Source of the DNA: UBA10107 sp964572885
GTDB taxonomy: Archaea > Nanobdellota > Nanobdellia > Woesearchaeales > UBA10107
DNA length: 12,517 nucleotides
Direction: 5' to 3'
Assembly (NCBI GenBank): GCA_964572885.1
Contig: CAZNFC010000022.1
Coordinates: forward strand, 1-12,517
Below are positions 5,126 through 11,818 of this stretch, piece after piece (the first letter of the stretch is position 1; each line of letters starts with the position of its first letter). The notes beneath the pieces are model-generated. The model was given only the letters and a program-made list of their open reading frames with translations. It was not told the origin of the DNA and ran no database searches. Both the position numbers and the translations under genes were made by a program.

Positions 5126-6393
5126 TCTCCTTTAATTATCCCATAACCTATCAATCTGAACCTGTTATCAAATCTTCTTGAAATTGCAACTTTTGAACCT
5201 ACTTCTGCACATACAGGCAATTTCAAAATACAATGTGCTTTTCCTTTTGAGACTTCTGTCACAACACCGACAGTAGCTGCAGAATTTACATTCAGCATCA
5301 ATGGCTCATTCTTGACGATAGGAATGACGTTCAATTCTTCTTTTGCTCCAACGACTCTCTGCAATAGATGAGGCTCTAAAGTCAATGAAGTCCATATAGG
5401 AGGTAATTTTCCATTCAATCCGACCACAGAACCTGTCAACTGGTCTGATTTAACTACAGAAGGATCAAGAAGTGTCATTACCCCTATCGAGCCTCCTGGA
5501 CGAGCAGATTCAATATCTTCTTTTCCTGTCTTTAATCCTACAATCTTGGTATGCAACGGCTCCCAGTTTATTCTTCCATGTTTATCCACTTTCTTTCCTG
5601 GTTTTATCTCAATCATCTGACCTATTTTTAGTTCTCCCTGTATCAATGCTCCTCCAAGAACTCCTCCATTCATATCATCAATGTTCACTCCCGGCTTATT
5701 TATATCAAATGATCTTGCGACAAGCATAAGAGGATCTTTTGCATTATCTCTTTTAGGAGTAGGGATGAATTCCTGCAAAGCTTCTATCAATGCATCAACA
5801 TTTACTTTTCTTTGAGCAGATATAGGAAGCACAGGAGCATTCTCATAAGGAGTTCCTTTAAGGAAATCTTTTATCTGTTTATAGTTATTCAATGCCTGTT
5901 CTTCTGTAACTAAATCTATTTTGTTTTGTACAATGATTACATTCTTTATTCCCATTATTTCCAAAGCAGTAATATGTTCTTTTGTCTGCGGCTGAGGACA
6001 TTCTTCATTTGCTGCAACCAATAACAATGCGCCGTCCATTATTGTCGCTCCTGCAAGCATAGTAGCCATAAGGCTTTCATGCCCAGGCGCATCAACGATA
6101 GAAATTGCTCTTACATATTCTGCATTTTCTGATTGTGTCGTATAACATTCAGGTTCAGGCTTATTTTTTATTTTGTATATTGTCGTATTTGCATAACCAA
6201 GTCTTATCGTGATTCCTCTTTTTATTTCTTCAGAATGAGTATCAGTCCATGTGCCTGTCAAAGCCTGCGTCAAAGTTGTCTTTCCGTGGTCAACATGGCC
6301 TACTAATCCTATGTTGACTTCCGGCTGATGGACTTTTATTTTTTGAGATGTGTTTTTCTCAGCATCTTTCTCTGTTTTATCTTTCTTAACCAT
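5122..6393 (-). CDS. eif2g: Translation initiation factor aIF2 gamma subunit
   Basis: aIF2-gamma is the GTPase that carries initiator Met-tRNA to the small ribosomal subunit. The 423-residue protein has G1 G-H-V-D-H-G-K-T at 32-39, switch I R-G-I-T at 59-62, G3 D-A-P-G-H at 101-105, G4 N-K-I-D at 157-160 and G5 S-A-Q at 192-194. The characteristic C-P-Q-P-Q-T-K-E-H at 132-140 and the beta-barrel domains II and III, ending G-Y-G-I-I-K-G-E, complete it. The first 20 residues are a lysine-rich extension. Archaeal homologues usually have a four-cysteine zinc knuckle just before the D-A-P-G-H motif; here residues 70-97 contain only C83, so the knuckle appears lost. It follows eS6 by three bases, an arrangement common in archaea, and is probably co-transcribed with it. 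Confidence 0.97.
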   Translation of the reverse strand: MVKKDKTEKDAEKNTSQKIKVHQPEVNIGLVGHVDHGKTTLTQALTGTWTDTHSEEIKRGITIRLGYANTTIYKIKNKPEPECYTTQSENAEYVRAISIVDAPGHESLMATMLAGATIMDGALLLVAANEECPQPQTKEHITALEIMGIKNVIIVQNKIDLVTEEQALNNYKQIKDFLKGTPYENAPVLPISAQRKVNVDALIEALQEFIPTPKRDNAKDPLMLVARSFDINKPGVNIDDMNGGVLGGALIQGELKIGQMIEIKPGKKVDKHGRINWEPLHTKIVGLKTGKEDIESARPGGSIGVMTLLDPSVVKSDQLTGSVVGLNGKLPPIWTSLTLEPHLLQRVVGAKEELNVIPIVKNEPLMLNVNSAATVGVVTEVSKGKAHCILKLPVCAEVGSKVAISRRFDNRFRLIGYGIIKGE

Positions 6394-6396
6394 TTA

Positions 6397-6801
6397 TTAT
6401 TTGGCTTCCTCAGCTTTAGGTTCTTCTTTCTTAGGGAAGATGTCTTCATTGCCCTTCTTTTCAATTTTTAGATTCAATTGCGCTGTTTGTGTTCCGACAG
6501 TGTTTCCTGAGACAGTCTTTCTTATCTTCTGACCGTTCTTTAGATGTCTTTTTATTCCAACACCGCCTGTTGTAAGAATCTTCTGCCTTGCTGTTCCCTG
6601 GACGTCTCTTCTCATAGGGAATCCTGCATCATCAGAACCGCCTGATAATATGAACTCATATCCTGTAAGTTCAAGAAGTTCTCCTCTTACCTTTGCTCCA
6701 AGCCTTAAACCATGGAAAGGCTTCCTGTTCTCTTCTTTTACAATTCTCTGCACAGATTTCCCTGTCTTAGGGTCAGAAATTACTACTCTTAGTTCAACCA
6801 T
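6397..6801 (-). CDS. rps6e: Small-subunit ribosomal protein eS6
   Basis: This 134-residue protein matches archaeal eS6, a small-subunit ribosomal protein. It starts V-E-L-R-V-V-I-S-D-P-K-T-G-K-S. The family core G-L-R-L-G-A-K-V-R-G is at 31-40, and the diagnostic G-G-S-D-D-A-G-F-P-M-R is at 54-64, followed by the basic R-R-D-V-Q-G-T. G-x-G-I-K-R at about 80-85 and N-T-V-G at 100-103 are also typical. The tail from 117 is rich in lysine, glutamate and proline. GGGGAGA five bases before the ATG is a plausible ribosome binding site. The nearest good TATA box lies about 84 bases upstream, giving a leader near 60 bases, longer than for the other genes here. aIF2-gamma follows directly in the same operon. 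Confidence 0.95.
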   Translation of the reverse strand: MVELRVVISDPKTGKSVQRIVKEENRKPFHGLRLGAKVRGELLELTGYEFILSGGSDDAGFPMRRDVQGTARQKILTTGGVGIKRHLKNGQKIRKTVSGNTVGTQTAQLNLKIEKKGNEDIFPKKEEPKAEEAK

Positions 6802-6806
6802 TTTTG

Positions 6807-6813
6807 TCTCCCC
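6807..6813 (-). promoter_or_regulatory. Shine-Dalgarno-like stretch of rps6e
   Basis: GGGGAGA lies five bases upstream of the eS6 ATG on the minus strand. It is preceded directly by GAGAGCTC, part of a 9-base word also found beyond the end of the operon. It fits a translated leader rather than a leaderless mRNA. Confidence 0.45.
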
Positions 6814-6880
6814 GAGCTCTCAAGTCTTTGCGACTGTCCATTTAGGGTGCTCAGCTATGAATATTTGAGAAGATAGGTGG

Positions 6881-6890
6881 TTTATAAAGG
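6881..6890 (-). promoter_or_regulatory. TATA box of the eS6 - aIF2-gamma operon
   Basis: The minus strand reads CCTTTATAAA, similar to the boxes before the NOG1-like and pilin-like genes. It overlaps the last codons and stop of the upstream zinc-ribbon gene on the same strand. The predicted start near 6860 leaves a leader of about 58 bases. Confidence 0.6.
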
Positions 6891-7838
6891 TTGCGTGGCG
6901 CTCATGCCGTAAGGTTCAAGACCTACTTTTTTTGCATACTCGGTAATGCGCGCATCAATACCAGTTATAGCGGCACGCTCTTCTCGGATCTTTGTGTCAG
7001 TTTCTATTTTTTGTCTTTCTAAATCTACTATTGATGAGACAAACATCCCTCTATAAAGTGTAAGAACTTCATGTATTTTTCTTTTTAATACAGGATCATT
7101 AGGAATTTCAAGATGACGTAAATGTTTATATATCAAAAAGAATTTCTCAGAGACACCACTTGAACCAAAACTACTCTCTCCCGTTATATCATCAGCATAA
7201 GAATTGAACATCCTGCTGGAATCCAATAACTCATCTACAAGTTCTGGCAACTCTCGTGAGATACGAGAAAGGAATGCTTGTCTATGTGTTCTGAATATTG
7301 ATTTCACTCTTCCAATGGGGACAGCGTAGTCAATAATTTTAGATAAATCTAATGCTATTTCCAGATCATTTCTATGGAATCTTCCATTCCAACTACTGCC
7401 TTCACTTGCCTGTTTTTCAACATCTTTTAATCTTCTATCGATAGATTCGGGAGTGGGTTTTATTATCTGACCGGTATCATCTCTTTCAACAAATGTAGAA
7501 TCAATCGTACTAAAATCTTTTATAGAATTTGAATAAACAAGGCCATCGCATCTTCTGCAAAGGTACAATCCTTGAGCAATGATATGTTCTGGATCACGAC
7601 GCAAAAGCGAAGTGACTGTCACCTTAATTTTTGGTGCACCTTCATGTTCTCTATCGCAGTGGCCACATAGGTACCTTGTTATCGTGGATGGCGGGATAAA
7701 AAATTGGGCATTTTCTATGTTTTCACTTGTTCGAACTTTTTTAGGATCAATTATGGCAACAATGAATGAATTCCTTAGAGATCTAATCACTATTTCTTGA
7801 TTTTCTGAATCGCCTGCTGGAACACTATTAGTTGGCAT
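6882..7838 (-). CDS. Unrecognised zinc-ribbon protein with C-terminal coiled coil
   Basis: I do not recognise this 318-residue protein. Two cysteine pairs, C-G-H-C (C58/C61) and C-R-R-C (C94/C97), about 33 residues apart and in a beta-rich setting, look like a four-cysteine zinc ribbon. Residues 155-265 are mainly helical, and 270-305 form a charged heptad-like coiled coil. No signal peptide or membrane segment is seen, so it should be cytoplasmic, perhaps nucleic-acid or protein binding. A TATA box 27 bases upstream supports the start. About nine of some 27 arginine codons are CGN, whereas the aIF2-gamma gene uses AGA/AGG almost exclusively. That hints at later acquisition or weak codon selection. 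It lies between the divergent NOG1-like gene and the eS6 operon, whose promoter its 3' end covers. Confidence 0.75.
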   Translation of the reverse strand: MPTNSVPAGDSENQEIVIRSLRNSFIVAIIDPKKVRTSENIENAQFFIPPSTITRYLCGHCDREHEGAPKIKVTVTSLLRRDPEHIIAQGLYLCRRCDGLVYSNSIKDFSTIDSTFVERDDTGQIIKPTPESIDRRLKDVEKQASEGSSWNGRFHRNDLEIALDLSKIIDYAVPIGRVKSIFRTHRQAFLSRISRELPELVDELLDSSRMFNSYADDITGESSFGSSGVSEKFFLIYKHLRHLEIPNDPVLKRKIHEVLTLYRGMFVSSIVDLERQKIETDTKIREERAAITGIDARITEYAKKVGLEPYGMSATQPL

Positions 7839-7860
7839 GTCTATGAATATGCCATTCTCA

Positions 7861-7870
7861 TATAAATAAC
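7861..7870 (-). promoter_or_regulatory. TATA box of the zinc-ribbon gene
   Basis: The minus strand reads GTTATTTATA, centred about 27 bases before the ATG at 7838. It is one half of a divergent promoter pair with 7883-7892. Confidence 0.55.
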
Positions 7871-7882
7871 TTTCTTACTAAG

Positions 7883-7892
7883 CTTTATAAAC
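7883..7892 (+). promoter_or_regulatory. TATA box of the NOG1-like GTPase gene
   Basis: CTTTATAAAC is centred about 26 bases before the ATG at 7914, as expected for a leaderless transcript. Confidence 0.65.
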
Positions 7893-7913
7893 TAGTTCCT
7901 GAGAATATGTTAC

Positions 7914-8885
7914 ATGAACTTCCAAGACTTAAAGCGTGTAGAAAGTATGGATTTCTATCTAGATGTGGCTATAAAGAGAACGAAGAAGAGGATGGAAGAG
8001 TTGAGAGAAGGCTCTTTGAGAGGTTCCAATCTCAAAAGATCACAATTCGTAGAACTCTCAAAATTAGAATCAATAGAAAGTGAATTAAGAGAAATGTTAC
8101 TCAAAATCCCGAAATCATTCCCAAGTCTTGATAATCTCTCAGAATTCTACCAGCAATTGATAGACACCACATTAGACATGACTGAAATAAAGAAGTCATT
8201 GGCTTCAATCAAATGGTGTGTCGAAAAGAACTCAGAATTCCTTAACTTATACAAAAGAAAGATAAAAGCAGCGACTGAGATCCCAAGAATAAATCAGTAC
8301 AGGAGAGAATTTTTCGGGAGAGTAGCTTCAACATTGAAGCAGATAAAGAAGCACTTAGAATACTTAGAGTTCGCAAGAAAGACAATGCAGGATTTTCCTC
8401 ATGTAAAGACTTCAATGACTACGATTGCGATAACAGGATTCCCTAATGTAGGAAAATCAACTTTACTCAGCAAACTCACCACAGCAAAACCTAAAATAGC
8501 GAATTATCCTTTCACGACAAAGTTCATCAATATAGGATATTCAGAATTAAATGGAACAAAGATACAGTTCTTAGACACGCCTGGAACATTGGACAGGTTT
8601 GAGAGGCAGAATTCAGTGGAAAAAATTGCAACTTTGGCAATAAAGTACATAACTGATGCGATGGTATATGTCTTTGATTTGACTGAAACTTATCCTATGG
8701 AAGACCAGATAAAATTGTATGAGCAGTTAAAGAAGTTCAGAAGACCGATAATCATCTATCTTTCAAAGACTGATATCGTGGATAAAGAATTAGTAAAAGA
8801 ATTCATGAAGAAATATGACTGCGCATTAACGGCAGAAGAAGTAAAAGAAAAAATAGAAAAGATTCTTCCTTCCATCATAATCTGA
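7914..8885 (+). CDS. NOG1-like ribosome-assembly GTPase (Obg/TRAFAC class)
   Basis: The 323-residue protein has the layout of archaeal NOG1. A helical N-terminal domain spans residues 1-165, with R-x-K-x-K-x-x-T-E-I-P-R-I near 115-126 and F-F-G-R-V-A at 133-138. A GTPase domain follows, with G1 G-F-P-N-V-G-K-S at 175-182, switch I Y-P-F-T-T at 198-202 and G3 D-T-P-G at 221-224. NOG1 proteins act in large ribosomal subunit maturation. The G4 motif, usually N-K-x-D, reads S-K-T-D at 284-287; the lysine and aspartate are kept, so guanine binding may survive with changed affinity. The length suits archaeal NOG1, which lacks the long eukaryotic C-terminus. It is preceded by a leaderless promoter. 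Its last 11 bases overlap the end of the convergent YvcK-like gene. Confidence 0.88.
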   Translation: MNFQDLKRVESMDFYLDVAIKRTKKRMEELREGSLRGSNLKRSQFVELSKLESIESELREMLLKIPKSFPSLDNLSEFYQQLIDTTLDMTEIKKSLASIKWCVEKNSEFLNLYKRKIKAATEIPRINQYRREFFGRVASTLKQIKKHLEYLEFARKTMQDFPHVKTSMTTIAITGFPNVGKSTLLSKLTTAKPKIANYPFTTKFINIGYSELNGTKIQFLDTPGTLDRFERQNSVEKIATLAIKYITDAMVYVFDLTETYPMEDQIKLYEQLKKFRRPIIIYLSKTDIVDKELVKEFMKKYDCALTAEEVKEKIEKILPSIII

Positions 8886-9852
8886 TTATAACTTCTGCTA
8901 ATTTTTCAGGGTCATGTCTTATGATCGGAGAGTCATGCCTTATCAGTTCTGCTCTGATTATTTTCTTTTCACCGTCAAAATCATCAATGACTCTTTCCTG
9001 ACCTTCCATAGTGTATTTCTTTTCTATTTCAGAAGGTATTTCTCCTTTATGGATTATCAAATAATCAATCACATCTTTTCCAAGATATCTTTCAATGACT
9101 TCTAAATGTTCTCTTGCTGTAAGACCGTCTGTCTCTCCTCTTTGAGTGACTATATTCATGACGTAAATCTTCTTTGCTTTGCTGTTTCTTATAGCTGAAG
9201 AAATATCTTTAACTAATAAATTAGGAATAAGCGAAGTATAAAGGCTTCCCTGTGATAATATGATCTTGTCAGCCTCTAAAATCGCCTTGACTGCATTATG
9301 ATTTCCAGGAATGTCATCAGGAATGAGAAATACTTTCTTTATTGGAGAATCATACCATACTGACTGGGCAACAAGCTCTTCCTCGCCTGATATTTCATAT
9401 CCATTTTCCAAGACACCTTTAAAATCCGCTCTTTTCAATGTGCATGGAAAAACATTTCCTCTGACATCAAGCATGTTCTTTATCAATTCCAGGCCTTTCT
9501 CAAAATCATTTTCATTCTGCTCGTAAGCTGCATCAAGAAGGTCATTTCCAACTACAGTACCTTTATTGCTTCCGTCTTTTATCTTGTGTTGGAAGATTTT
9601 TTTTGCATATTCATTGTTTGCCATCGCTGCAAGACACTGTCTTATGTCTCCAGGAGGAAGGAAATTTCCCTTTGCATCTTTAGGTATTCTTGCTTTCATC
9701 AATTGTCCTGTATGACCTCCTGTGTCGAATGTGGTGACTACTGCAGAAATATTCTCCTGTTTTATCTTATCCGGGAATTTTATTGAATATGAAACCAATC
9801 CTGTGAGAATTCCATGCTGTCCTGAACCTCCTCCTACTGTGACAATCTTCAT
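8875..9852 (-). CDS. YvcK/CofD-like family protein
   Basis: This 325-residue protein matches the YvcK (UPF0052) branch of the CofD fold. The N-terminal loop V-G-G-G-S-G is at 6-11, D-T-G-G-H-T-G at 43-49, P-P-G-D-I-R-Q-C-L at 66-74, G-S-L-Y-T-S-L-I-P-N-L-L-V at 202-214, and N-I-V-T-Q-R-G-E-T-D-G at 233-243. H249 follows in A-R-E-H-L-E-V-I. In bacteria YvcK binds UDP-sugars and is needed for growth on gluconeogenic carbon and for cell shape. True CofD makes coenzyme F420, but the T-x-x-E-T-D-G and G-S-L-Y-T-S motifs favour YvcK. Its job in an archaeon without a peptidoglycan wall is unclear; a UDP-sugar sensor in envelope glycan metabolism is one guess. A TATA box about 24 bases upstream supports the start. 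Confidence 0.88.
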   Translation of the reverse strand: MKIVTVGGGSGQHGILTGLVSYSIKFPDKIKQENISAVVTTFDTGGHTGQLMKARIPKDAKGNFLPPGDIRQCLAAMANNEYAKKIFQHKIKDGSNKGTVVGNDLLDAAYEQNENDFEKGLELIKNMLDVRGNVFPCTLKRADFKGVLENGYEISGEEELVAQSVWYDSPIKKVFLIPDDIPGNHNAVKAILEADKIILSQGSLYTSLIPNLLVKDISSAIRNSKAKKIYVMNIVTQRGETDGLTAREHLEVIERYLGKDVIDYLIIHKGEIPSEIEKKYTMEGQERVIDDFDGEKKIIRAELIRHDSPIIRHDPEKLAEVIIRL

Positions 9853-9870
9853 GAATTTTTAAGAACTAAG

Positions 9871-9880
9871 TTATTTAATA
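9871..9880 (-). promoter_or_regulatory. TATA box of the YvcK-like gene
   Basis: The minus strand reads TATTAAATAA, centred about 24 bases before the ATG. It lies just beyond the stop of the L10e gene on the same strand, so the two are likely separate units. Confidence 0.55.
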
Positions 9881-9891
9881 AAGATTATGAA

Positions 9892-10431
9892 TTATAAGTT
9901 AGCTTTTCTTACATTATCAAATACTTCAACGTAGCATCTTCCTGGAAGTTTAGAAGTGAATCTTTTCAACGCTCTTTTGGCCAATTCAAGATTATTCTCA
10001 TCTACTTCGATCTGGCATATTATTCCATTTTCCATTACTCTTGCTGCCAAACCTATAGGTTTTCCGAATGAGTGAGCCATACCTGTGCTCATCCTGTCCG
10101 CTCCTGCTCCTGATGCTAATGGATTTTCTCTTATGACATGATGAGGAAATACCCTTACAGTCATCCTGTAATCATTTTTACCTGCTTCTTTCTCTAATAT
10201 CCTGTTTCCGCGCTGTCTTCCTGATTCGACTGCGAAATTCCTTAATTGTATATTTTTTCTGCTTTTTAATGAAAGAGAATATCTGAATTTTCTGCTTGGA
10301 TCTCCCATGACGAATCTTACAATTCCTCTGTTCGGATTTACCTTGATGAACGCCTTTTTCCTGAACTTAGACCTTCTTGTATATGGTCTTTCAAGTCTTC
10401 TGTATGCCGTCCATTTTCTTAACTTAGCCAT
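9892..10431 (-). CDS. rpl10e: Large-subunit ribosomal protein L10e/uL16
   Basis: The 179-residue protein is the archaeal L10e form of uL16, which sits beside the A-site tRNA on the large subunit. It has a very basic N-terminus (R-P-Y-T-R-R-S-K-F-R-K-K), a G-D-x-x-R-K-F-R-Y segment near 43-51, and R-V-F-P-H-H-V-I-R-E-N-P-L-A near 92-105. The conserved loop G-A-G-A-D-R-M-S-T-G-M near 108-118 follows, then A-F/H-G-K-P-I-G-like residues. The C-terminal helix A-K-R-A-L-K-R-F-T-S-K-L-P-G ends the fold. The length is normal. It is alone in its unit: the neighbouring pilin operon is divergent and the YvcK-like gene has its own TATA box. Confidence 0.95.
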   Translation of the reverse strand: MAKLRKWTAYRRLERPYTRRSKFRKKAFIKVNPNRGIVRFVMGDPSRKFRYSLSLKSRKNIQLRNFAVESGRQRGNRILEKEAGKNDYRMTVRVFPHHVIRENPLASGAGADRMSTGMAHSFGKPIGLAARVMENGIICQIEVDENNLELAKRALKRFTSKLPGRCYVEVFDNVRKANL

Positions 10432-10451
10432 AGAATTTTGTCTTTAAAGGT

Positions 10452-10463
10452 GGTTTAAAAAGG
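10452..10463 (-). promoter_or_regulatory. TATA box of the L10e gene
   Basis: The minus strand reads CCTTTTTAAACC, centred about 26 bases before the ATG at 10431. It is part of a tight divergent promoter region with the pilin operon. Confidence 0.6.
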
Positions 10464-10483
10464 TTTTGTTTGGCTTACAGAAA

Positions 10484-10494
10484 CCTTTATAAAG
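10484..10494 (+). promoter_or_regulatory. TATA box of the pilin-like operon
   Basis: CCTTTATAAAG is centred near 10489, predicting a transcript start near 10514 and a leader of about 16 bases. This rules out the TTG at 10470 as the start, since it would lie upstream of the promoter. Confidence 0.65.
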
Positions 10495-10517
10495 AAAACA
10501 CGCCAAAATGTCTCATA

Positions 10518-10523
10518 GAGGTG
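10518..10523 (+). promoter_or_regulatory. Shine-Dalgarno site deciding the start of the first pilin-like gene
   Basis: GAGGTG lies six bases before the ATG at 10530 and matches the archaeal 16S rRNA tail well. With the TATA box it fixes 10530 as the start. Confidence 0.7.
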
Positions 10524-10529
10524 TTAGAC

Positions 10530-11078
10530 ATGAAATTAAGACTTTTAGGAAAAAAGGCGGATCTTAGCCTTTCAATTAATGCGATAGTTGTTCTTATTCT
10601 TGCAATAACAATGCTTGGCTTAGGCCTTGCATTCCTTAGAGGAACATTCACAAAAACGACAGCACAATTTGCTGAAGTATCGGATACAGTAAAGTCGCAG
10701 ATAAGCGACGAAATCAAAGCAAGTGGAGAGAAATTATATGTCAGAGGAGTTCCTGAGATTGATGTCAAGAAAGGAGAGACAAAAGAAATATTCTATGGAA
10801 TAAAAAATGTCCTCTCACAGGAAGCTACTTTTACAATAACGGCAGGATGTACCAGGTCAATAGGAGCGCCTACAACTCCGCCTACAAAGATACATCTGAA
10901 TACATTCCCTGATCAATTGGTAAAGAGTGGGGAAACTGCAGTGCTTACTATGAATCTGGTCATAGATTCTGATGCAGTGCCTGATACATATTCCTGTTTC
11001 ACATCTTTAAGCGATAAAGCAGGGACAGCTGGAAATGTTTACGACCAGAAAGACTTTTTCGTGAAAGTCACAACGTAA
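10530..11078 (+). CDS. Pilin-like secreted/membrane-anchored protein, paralogue 1
   Basis: The 182-residue product has a short basic N-terminus (K-L-R-L-L-G-K-K-A), the motif L-S-L-S-I-N-A-I-V and a single hydrophobic helix at about 16-36, similar to type IV pilins/archaellins. Residues 75-182 look like a beta-sandwich, with alternating strands such as T-F-T-I-T-A-G-C and A-V-L-T-M-N-L-V-I. C107 and C156 could form a disulfide outside the cell. No perfect prepilin peptidase site is obvious, so the helix might instead stay as a membrane anchor. It aligns clearly with the third gene of the operon. The in-frame TTG at 10470 is rejected because promoter and Shine-Dalgarno site point to 10530. The following ATG starts directly after the stop. 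Confidence 0.75.
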   Translation: MKLRLLGKKADLSLSINAIVVLILAITMLGLGLAFLRGTFTKTTAQFAEVSDTVKSQISDEIKASGEKLYVRGVPEIDVKKGETKEIFYGIKNVLSQEATFTITAGCTRSIGAPTTPPTKIHLNTFPDQLVKSGETAVLTMNLVIDSDAVPDTYSCFTSLSDKAGTAGNVYDQKDFFVKVTT

Positions 11079-11291
11079 ATGAAAAAGCATCTCAGTCAGG
11101 AGCAGGAATTCCAGATGATGAAGATTGTCCTGGATAAGTTTCTGTGGATAGGCCTTGGAATCATGCTTTTTGGTTTCTATCAGCTTGTGCAGGGACTAAT
11201 CGCTGAAGGAGTAAGCTGGATTGTCGCTGGAGCGGTAGTCCTTCTTTTATTTGTCGTTCTTATATTGAGGCATTACGAAATAAACCCATGA
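11079..11291 (+). CDS. Small two-helix membrane protein
   Basis: This 70-residue protein of no recognised family has a charged N-terminal helix (K-K-H-L-S-Q-E-Q-E-F) and two hydrophobic segments at about residues 21-40 and 45-64. A short loop A-E-G-V-S-W separates them, and the end is R-H-Y-E-I-N-P. It begins immediately after the stop of one pilin-like gene and overlaps the start of another by ATGA, so all three are probably made together. It may be a membrane partner of the pilin-like proteins, but the sequence itself shows only that it is a membrane protein. Confidence 0.75.
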   Translation: MKKHLSQEQEFQMMKIVLDKFLWIGLGIMLFGFYQLVQGLIAEGVSWIVAGAVVLLLFVVLILRHYEINP

Positions 11292-11818
11292 AGAGCAAAA
11301 AGGGATTTGAATTATCTATTAATTTCATCGTAATGCTTGTTCTTGCTATTACTGTTTTCGGGTTTGGATTGTATTTTGCAAGGCAAGTCTTTACAGAAGC
11401 AGGAAACATAAAAGCAGATCTTGACAAAAGCACAGAAGATAACGTAAGAAGTCTTCTTGACAGAGGAGAAAGAGTGGCAATACCTTTCCCATCAAAAGAT
11501 ATAAAATCAGGAGACTTGGCCACATTTGGATTAGGAATACTTAATGTAGAAGGTTCAGACAAGACTTTTTCAATCAATATAAACTGCACAAGCGGAGTAA
11601 GCAACGGTCAAAAAGAAATATTAGATGCCTGTTCAGGAGTGCAGCTTATTCCAACATCAAAAAGTGCTGTGATAAAGAACAATGAACAACTCGTAATACC
11701 TATTGCAATACAGGTTCCGGGAAGCAAACCGCAGGGAACTTATATTTTCACGATCACAGTGATGGTTGATAATGCAAATTATGTCCCTCCTAAGCAAGTA
11801 TATGTAAATATCGTCTAA
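11288..11818 (+). CDS. Pilin-like secreted/membrane-anchored protein, paralogue 2
   Basis: The 176-residue product starts K-S-K-K-G-F-E-L-S-I-N-F-I-V, followed by a hydrophobic helix at about 10-31. Cleavage after G6 by a prepilin peptidase is plausible, which would leave F-E-L as the mature start. A linker is followed by a beta-rich domain at about 70-176. It aligns with paralogue 1 in the same operon: D-I-K-S-G-D against D-V-K-K-G-E, then S-I-N-I-N-C against T-I-T-A-G-C, and Q-G-T-Y-I-F-T against P-D-T-Y-S-C-F-T. C100 and C115 may pair. No assembly ATPase or platform gene lies nearby. The stop shares bases with the stop of the convergent gene at 11815. Confidence 0.75.
   Translation: MKSKKGFELSINFIVMLVLAITVFGFGLYFARQVFTEAGNIKADLDKSTEDNVRSLLDRGERVAIPFPSKDIKSGDLATFGLGILNVEGSDKTFSININCTSGVSNGQKEILDACSGVQLIPTSKSAVIKNNEQLVIPIAIQVPGSKPQGTYIFTITVMVDNANYVPPKQVYVNIV

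Noticed and set aside
5472..5729. Plus-strand frame inside aIF2-gamma
   Set aside because: It is antisense to an essential, fully recognisable gene and has no supporting signal.
10470..10529. TTG at 10470 as the start of the first pilin-like gene
   Set aside because: It lies upstream of the TATA box at 10484-10494, and a strong Shine-Dalgarno site precedes the ATG at 10530.
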